A stretch of DNA of 13,930 nucleotides from a bacterium (lineage in GTDB: Bacteria; Bacillota; Clostridia; Christensenellales; UBA1242). A program made the position numbers and the translations under genes. The notes below the pieces were generated by a model. That model made no database searches. It was given only the letters and a program-made list of their open reading frames with translations, and had not been told where the DNA came from. Positions 13,566 through 13,930 of this stretch are shown here, piece after piece (the first letter of the stretch is position 1; each line of letters starts with the position of its first letter). Location of the stretch: NCBI GenBank assembly GCA_024692805.1, contig JAILMD010000010.1:1-13930 (forward strand). Reading direction: 5' to 3'.

Positions 13566-13930
13566 ATGTTACTATACTTGAATTATGATAATTTGAATAT
13601 AGATGAAGAACTTACAAATATTGAAAACTCTAACAGCGCTGCAATAATGTTAGAACCAACTAATAAAAAATGTTTATTTATTTTAGGAATGTTGTTTGTT
13701 AATGGTTCTAAAATAAGAATATTAAATGAAAAAGATTTGAATTTGGAAGAAACAAATAAATCGTTTTCAATGATGCCTTATGTTTGGAGTAAGATTGGCG
13801 ATAAAAATTTTCCTGTGTCTGATTATTCTAACGTAATAACAGAAATGGACAAAAGAATAGAAAATATTAAAAGAATTGGGGTTAGGTTAAGTAAAATAAT
13901 TGATAACCCAACGCAAAATAAAATATTCTT
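13566..13930 (+). CDS. Unrecognised protein, 5' part only (runs off the right edge)
   Basis: An open frame begins at ATG 13566 and remains open to the window end, giving 121 codons. GAGG (13555-13558) lies 7 nt before the ATG and a TATAAC -10-like box at 13540-13545 lies upstream, so translation here is plausible. I do not recognise the family. The protein starts MLLYLNYDNLNIDEE, has a hydrophobic patch CLFILGMLFVNGSKIRIL (residues about 38-55) that could be a Rossmann-like strand-helix-strand, then a polar and later basic stretch ending the visible part. There is a faint resemblance to the nucleoside-deoxyribosyltransferase pattern (xELGxAxxxGK), but the key Glu would be Ile, so I make no functional call. 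Confidence 0.62.
   Translation, partial: MLLYLNYDNLNIDEELTNIENSNSAAIMLEPTNKKCLFILGMLFVNGSKIRILNEKDLNLEETNKSFSMMPYVWSKIGDKNFPVSDYSNVITEMDKRIENIKRIGVRLSKIIDNPTQNKIF

Noticed and set aside
1..13930. CRISPR array, insertion sequence, riboswitch or defence system
   Set aside because: I saw no regularly spaced repeats, transposase motifs, conserved riboswitch core or known defence genes; the only mobile-element sign is the tRNA half at the left edge.

Overview
The window is AT-rich, densely coding DNA that looks like a low-GC anaerobic member of the Bacillota (Firmicutes), probably an uncultured Clostridia-like lineage; this placement is inferred from gene content and base composition only. Pointers are a class III (oxygen-sensitive) ribonucleotide reductase with its radical-SAM activase, a SecA with the C-terminal zinc motif, a ComF protein, strong Gram-positive-style Shine-Dalgarno sites on some genes and very short intergenic spaces. 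The standard bacterial code fits: every gene is open with TGG as Trp. The eleven complete genes end in TAA (nine) or TAG (two), never TGA.

Layout: (1) 1-630 is a mosaic. It holds the 3' half of a tRNA-Ser(UGA) without its 5' half, then a 69-bp terminator-plus-promoter unit present twice (153-221 and 559-627) around a small Ada-type metal-binding gene. (2) 652-2025 is a conserved FAD-dependent dehydrogenase of unknown substrate (COG2509 type). (3) 2179-3901 is a two-gene cell-envelope operon: a membrane-anchored SGNH hydrolase and a membrane-anchored lytic-transglycosylase-like enzyme. (4) 3931-4794 (minus) is a TrmH/SpoU-family RNA 2'-O-methyltransferase. (5) 4915-9849 is a deoxynucleotide-supply block: thymidine kinase, an NrdD fused to a C-terminal redoxin domain, an overlapping thioredoxin-reductase-like flavoprotein, and the convergent activase nrdG. 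(6) 9955-13489 is comF then secA. (7) 13566 to the right edge is the start of an unrecognised gene.

The most coherent system is the anaerobic dNTP module. NrdD carries its own CPNC redoxin, trxB overlaps it by 11 bp, and two NrdR-box-like palindromes 32 bp apart sit at its promoter. This suggests a redoxin-driven (not formate-driven) class III reductase whose electrons come through the adjacent flavoprotein. That flavoprotein lacks the usual NADPH-phosphate motif, so the first electron donor is uncertain. NrdG supplies the glycyl radical and Tdk salvages thymidine.

A second theme is promoter architecture. Four genes (the methyltransferase, tdk, nrdG, comF) have a -35/-10 pair with a 17-bp spacer whose predicted start point lies 0-4 nt before the start codon, with no Shine-Dalgarno site, which suggests leaderless mRNAs. 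Other genes here have an ordinary Shine-Dalgarno site. All calls are from reading the sequence; no database search was possible.
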